DNA from: SIG480 sp045636165
GTDB lineage: Bacteria; Bacillota; Clostridia; Oscillospirales; JAAYXM01
Length of the DNA stretch: 7,399 nt
Assembly: GCA_045636165.1 (NCBI GenBank)
Contig: JAZTWZ010000080.1
Span: 1-7,399 of the forward strand
Direction: 5' to 3'
This document shows, piece after piece, positions 6,915-7,399 of the stretch (the stretch's first letter is position 1; each line of letters starts with the position of its first letter). The notes beneath the pieces are model-generated. The model was not told where the DNA came from and ran no database searches. It saw only the letters and a program-made list of their open reading frames with translations. Made by a program: the position numbers and the translations under genes.

Positions 6915-7069
6915 AAAAAAGAGAAAAGTGTACAGGTTGAGGTGGTAATTCACAGGGTGCAAAGCGCCACCGTAAAGGGAATGAGGCCTGTAAGTGGGAT
7001 AAACCTTACAAGCCTCATTAAAAGGGGGATGAGTATGGTGATCTGTAATAACACAAATAACTTGTGCAT
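6915..7069 (-). ncRNA. Candidate structured RNA, about 155 nt, class not recognised
   Basis: On the minus strand a perfect TATAAT at 7076-7081 would start an RNA near 7069. Within it: an outer stem (TACAG at 7047-7043 with CTGTA at 6935-6931, flanked by GTG/CAC across a 4-nt bulge); a strong inner helix, arms 6980-6994 and 7005-7019, 15 continuous pairs with one G-U and a 10-nt loop; and a CCACC/GGTGG element (6941-6945 with 6967-6971) whose 6967-6971 segment could instead pair with 6956-6959. The outer stem is followed at once by a U-rich tract at 6915-6927 (TTTT-CTC-TTTTTT), which looks like an end. The plus strand would have a C-A mismatch where the minus strand has G-U, favouring minus, but plus-strand loops are purine-rich, as riboswitch loops often are. 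I could not match it to known riboswitches, T-box, SRP, tmRNA or RNase P. A short 6S-like RNA or an amidase leader are alternatives. Confidence 0.45.
6980..7019 (-). repeat. Long hairpin in the divergent intergenic region
   Basis: Arms AATGAGGC/GCCTCATT and TGTAAG/CTTACA with one position between them (C-A on plus, G-U on minus) enclose a 10-nt loop at 6995-7004. There is no U-tract directly after it on either strand, so it is not a simple intrinsic terminator; it is best read as the core of the RNA candidate. Confidence 0.85.
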
Positions 7070-7080
7070 ATTAATATTAT

Positions 7081-7158
7081 ATCGCCGTAAATTTAAAAGT
7101 TTTTGACTAAATTATGAATAGATAAGAAATGTTTGGTTAAAAATTTATTAACGGCGAT
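7081..7158. repeat. Wide inverted repeat with ATCGCCGT arms
   Basis: ATCGCCGT at 7081-7088 and its exact complement ACGGCGAT at 7151-7158, with AAATTT next inside each arm (7089-7094 and 7141-7146, offset by a 4-nt bulge). The 46-nt centre is AT-rich and shows no gene. It sits between the RNA candidate and the pgi promoter. It could be a paired regulator-binding site, a stem-loop in a long pgi leader, or a remnant of a small element; nothing decides among these. Confidence 0.6.
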
Positions 7159-7175
7159 TTGTATTAAAAAGGGCA

Positions 7176-7204
7176 TTGAAAATAGAGCGAAAATAGTATA
7201 TTAT
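7176..7204 (+). promoter_or_regulatory. Sigma-A type promoter for pgi
   Basis: TTGAAA (7176-7181, 5 of 6) and TATTAT (7199-7204, 5 of 6) are separated by 17 nt. The overlapping TATAAT at 7202-7207 would need a 20-nt spacer. Transcription would begin about 24 nt before the start codon, leaving a short leader with AGGAG at 7221-7225. Confidence 0.55.
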
Positions 7205-7234
7205 AATATTAGAGCATAAAAGGAGACGGTCAGA

Positions 7235-7399
7235 ATGATAAAAATCAATATGGAAAAGACATCCGATTTTATTTCGGTTGATGAATTGAATGGCTTTTTG
7301 CCGCGTCTTGAAAAGGCTCATGAAACGCTTGTCAACGGTACGGGCGAGGGTTCTGATTTTCTCGGATGGCTTACGCTTCCCGGGAATGTTGATATGGAA
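7235..7399 (+). CDS. pgi: Glucose-6-phosphate isomerase, N-terminal 55 residues (cut by window edge)
   Basis: Interconverts glucose 6-phosphate and fructose 6-phosphate in glycolysis and gluconeogenesis, in the cytoplasm. Only the first 55 codons are present; the family is about 440-450 residues in Firmicutes. The call rests on NGTGEGSDFLGWLTLP at residues 34-49, which matches the conserved N-terminal block of Firmicutes enzymes (GTGAGSDFLGWVDLP-like), preceded by a helix with the usual spacing of charged residues. The catalytic region is outside the window. ATG at 7235-7237 has AGGAG 9 nt upstream. It is the only rightward gene and is divergent from the amidase. Confidence 0.85.
   Translation, partial: MIKINMEKTSDFISVDELNGFLPRLEKAHETLVNGTGEGSDFLGWLTLPGNVDME

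Noticed and set aside
6931..7019. A T-box, TPP, cobalamin or cyclic di-GMP riboswitch, because of short stretches such as GGGTGC and AAAGGGAAT.
   Set aside because: The diagnostic sequences of those classes (T-box TGGN bulge in the antiterminator, TPP CTGAGA, cobalamin B12 box, GEMM core) are absent.

Overview
The window looks like a chromosomal segment from a Gram-positive, low-to-mid GC anaerobe, most likely a member of the Clostridia (Bacillota) and perhaps of the Oscillospirales. Grounds: strong AGGAGG-type ribosome binding sites, TATAAT promoters, a TTG start, a Firmicutes-type two-domain Sua5, a CwlC-like amidase without signal peptide, an M18 aminopeptidase of the clostridial type, and an N-terminal glucose-6-phosphate isomerase like those of Firmicutes. 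The lineage is inferred from protein style; no rRNA or other marker is present. There are no tRNAs, insertion sequences, CRISPR repeats or prophage modules.

Layout from right to left, since almost everything reads leftward: (1) At 7235-7399 (+) lies the 5' end of pgi. (2) The divergent gap 6856-7234 holds the promoters of pgi and of the amidase, a candidate structured RNA at about 6915-7069, and a wide inverted repeat at 7081-7158. (3) At 6283-6855 (-) is a single-domain Amidase_3 peptidoglycan amidase. (4) At 3551-6209 (-) is a two-gene unit: an unrecognised 262-aa protein followed after 1 nt by an ABC-F translation factor. (5) At 1-3476 (-) is a four-gene unit with its own promoter: prfA (release factor 1), tsaC/sua5 (tRNA threonylcarbamoylation), coaE (last step of CoA synthesis) and an M18 aminopeptidase cut by the window edge. 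Spacings in this unit are 25 nt, 11 nt and an 8-nt overlap.

The gene content is mostly housekeeping with a translation theme: ABC-F acts on the ribosome, RF1 terminates at UAA/UAG, Sua5 starts t6A synthesis on ANN-decoding tRNAs. CoaE and the aminopeptidase look like metabolic passengers of the same transcript.

I see no convincing new multi-gene system. The observations most worth testing are the structured RNA candidate upstream of the amidase, a C8 homopolymer in the ABC-F gene where one-base slippage in either direction would remove only the C-terminal coiled coil, the tightly coupled unknown gene before ABC-F, and a hairpin that buries the ribosome binding site of sua5.
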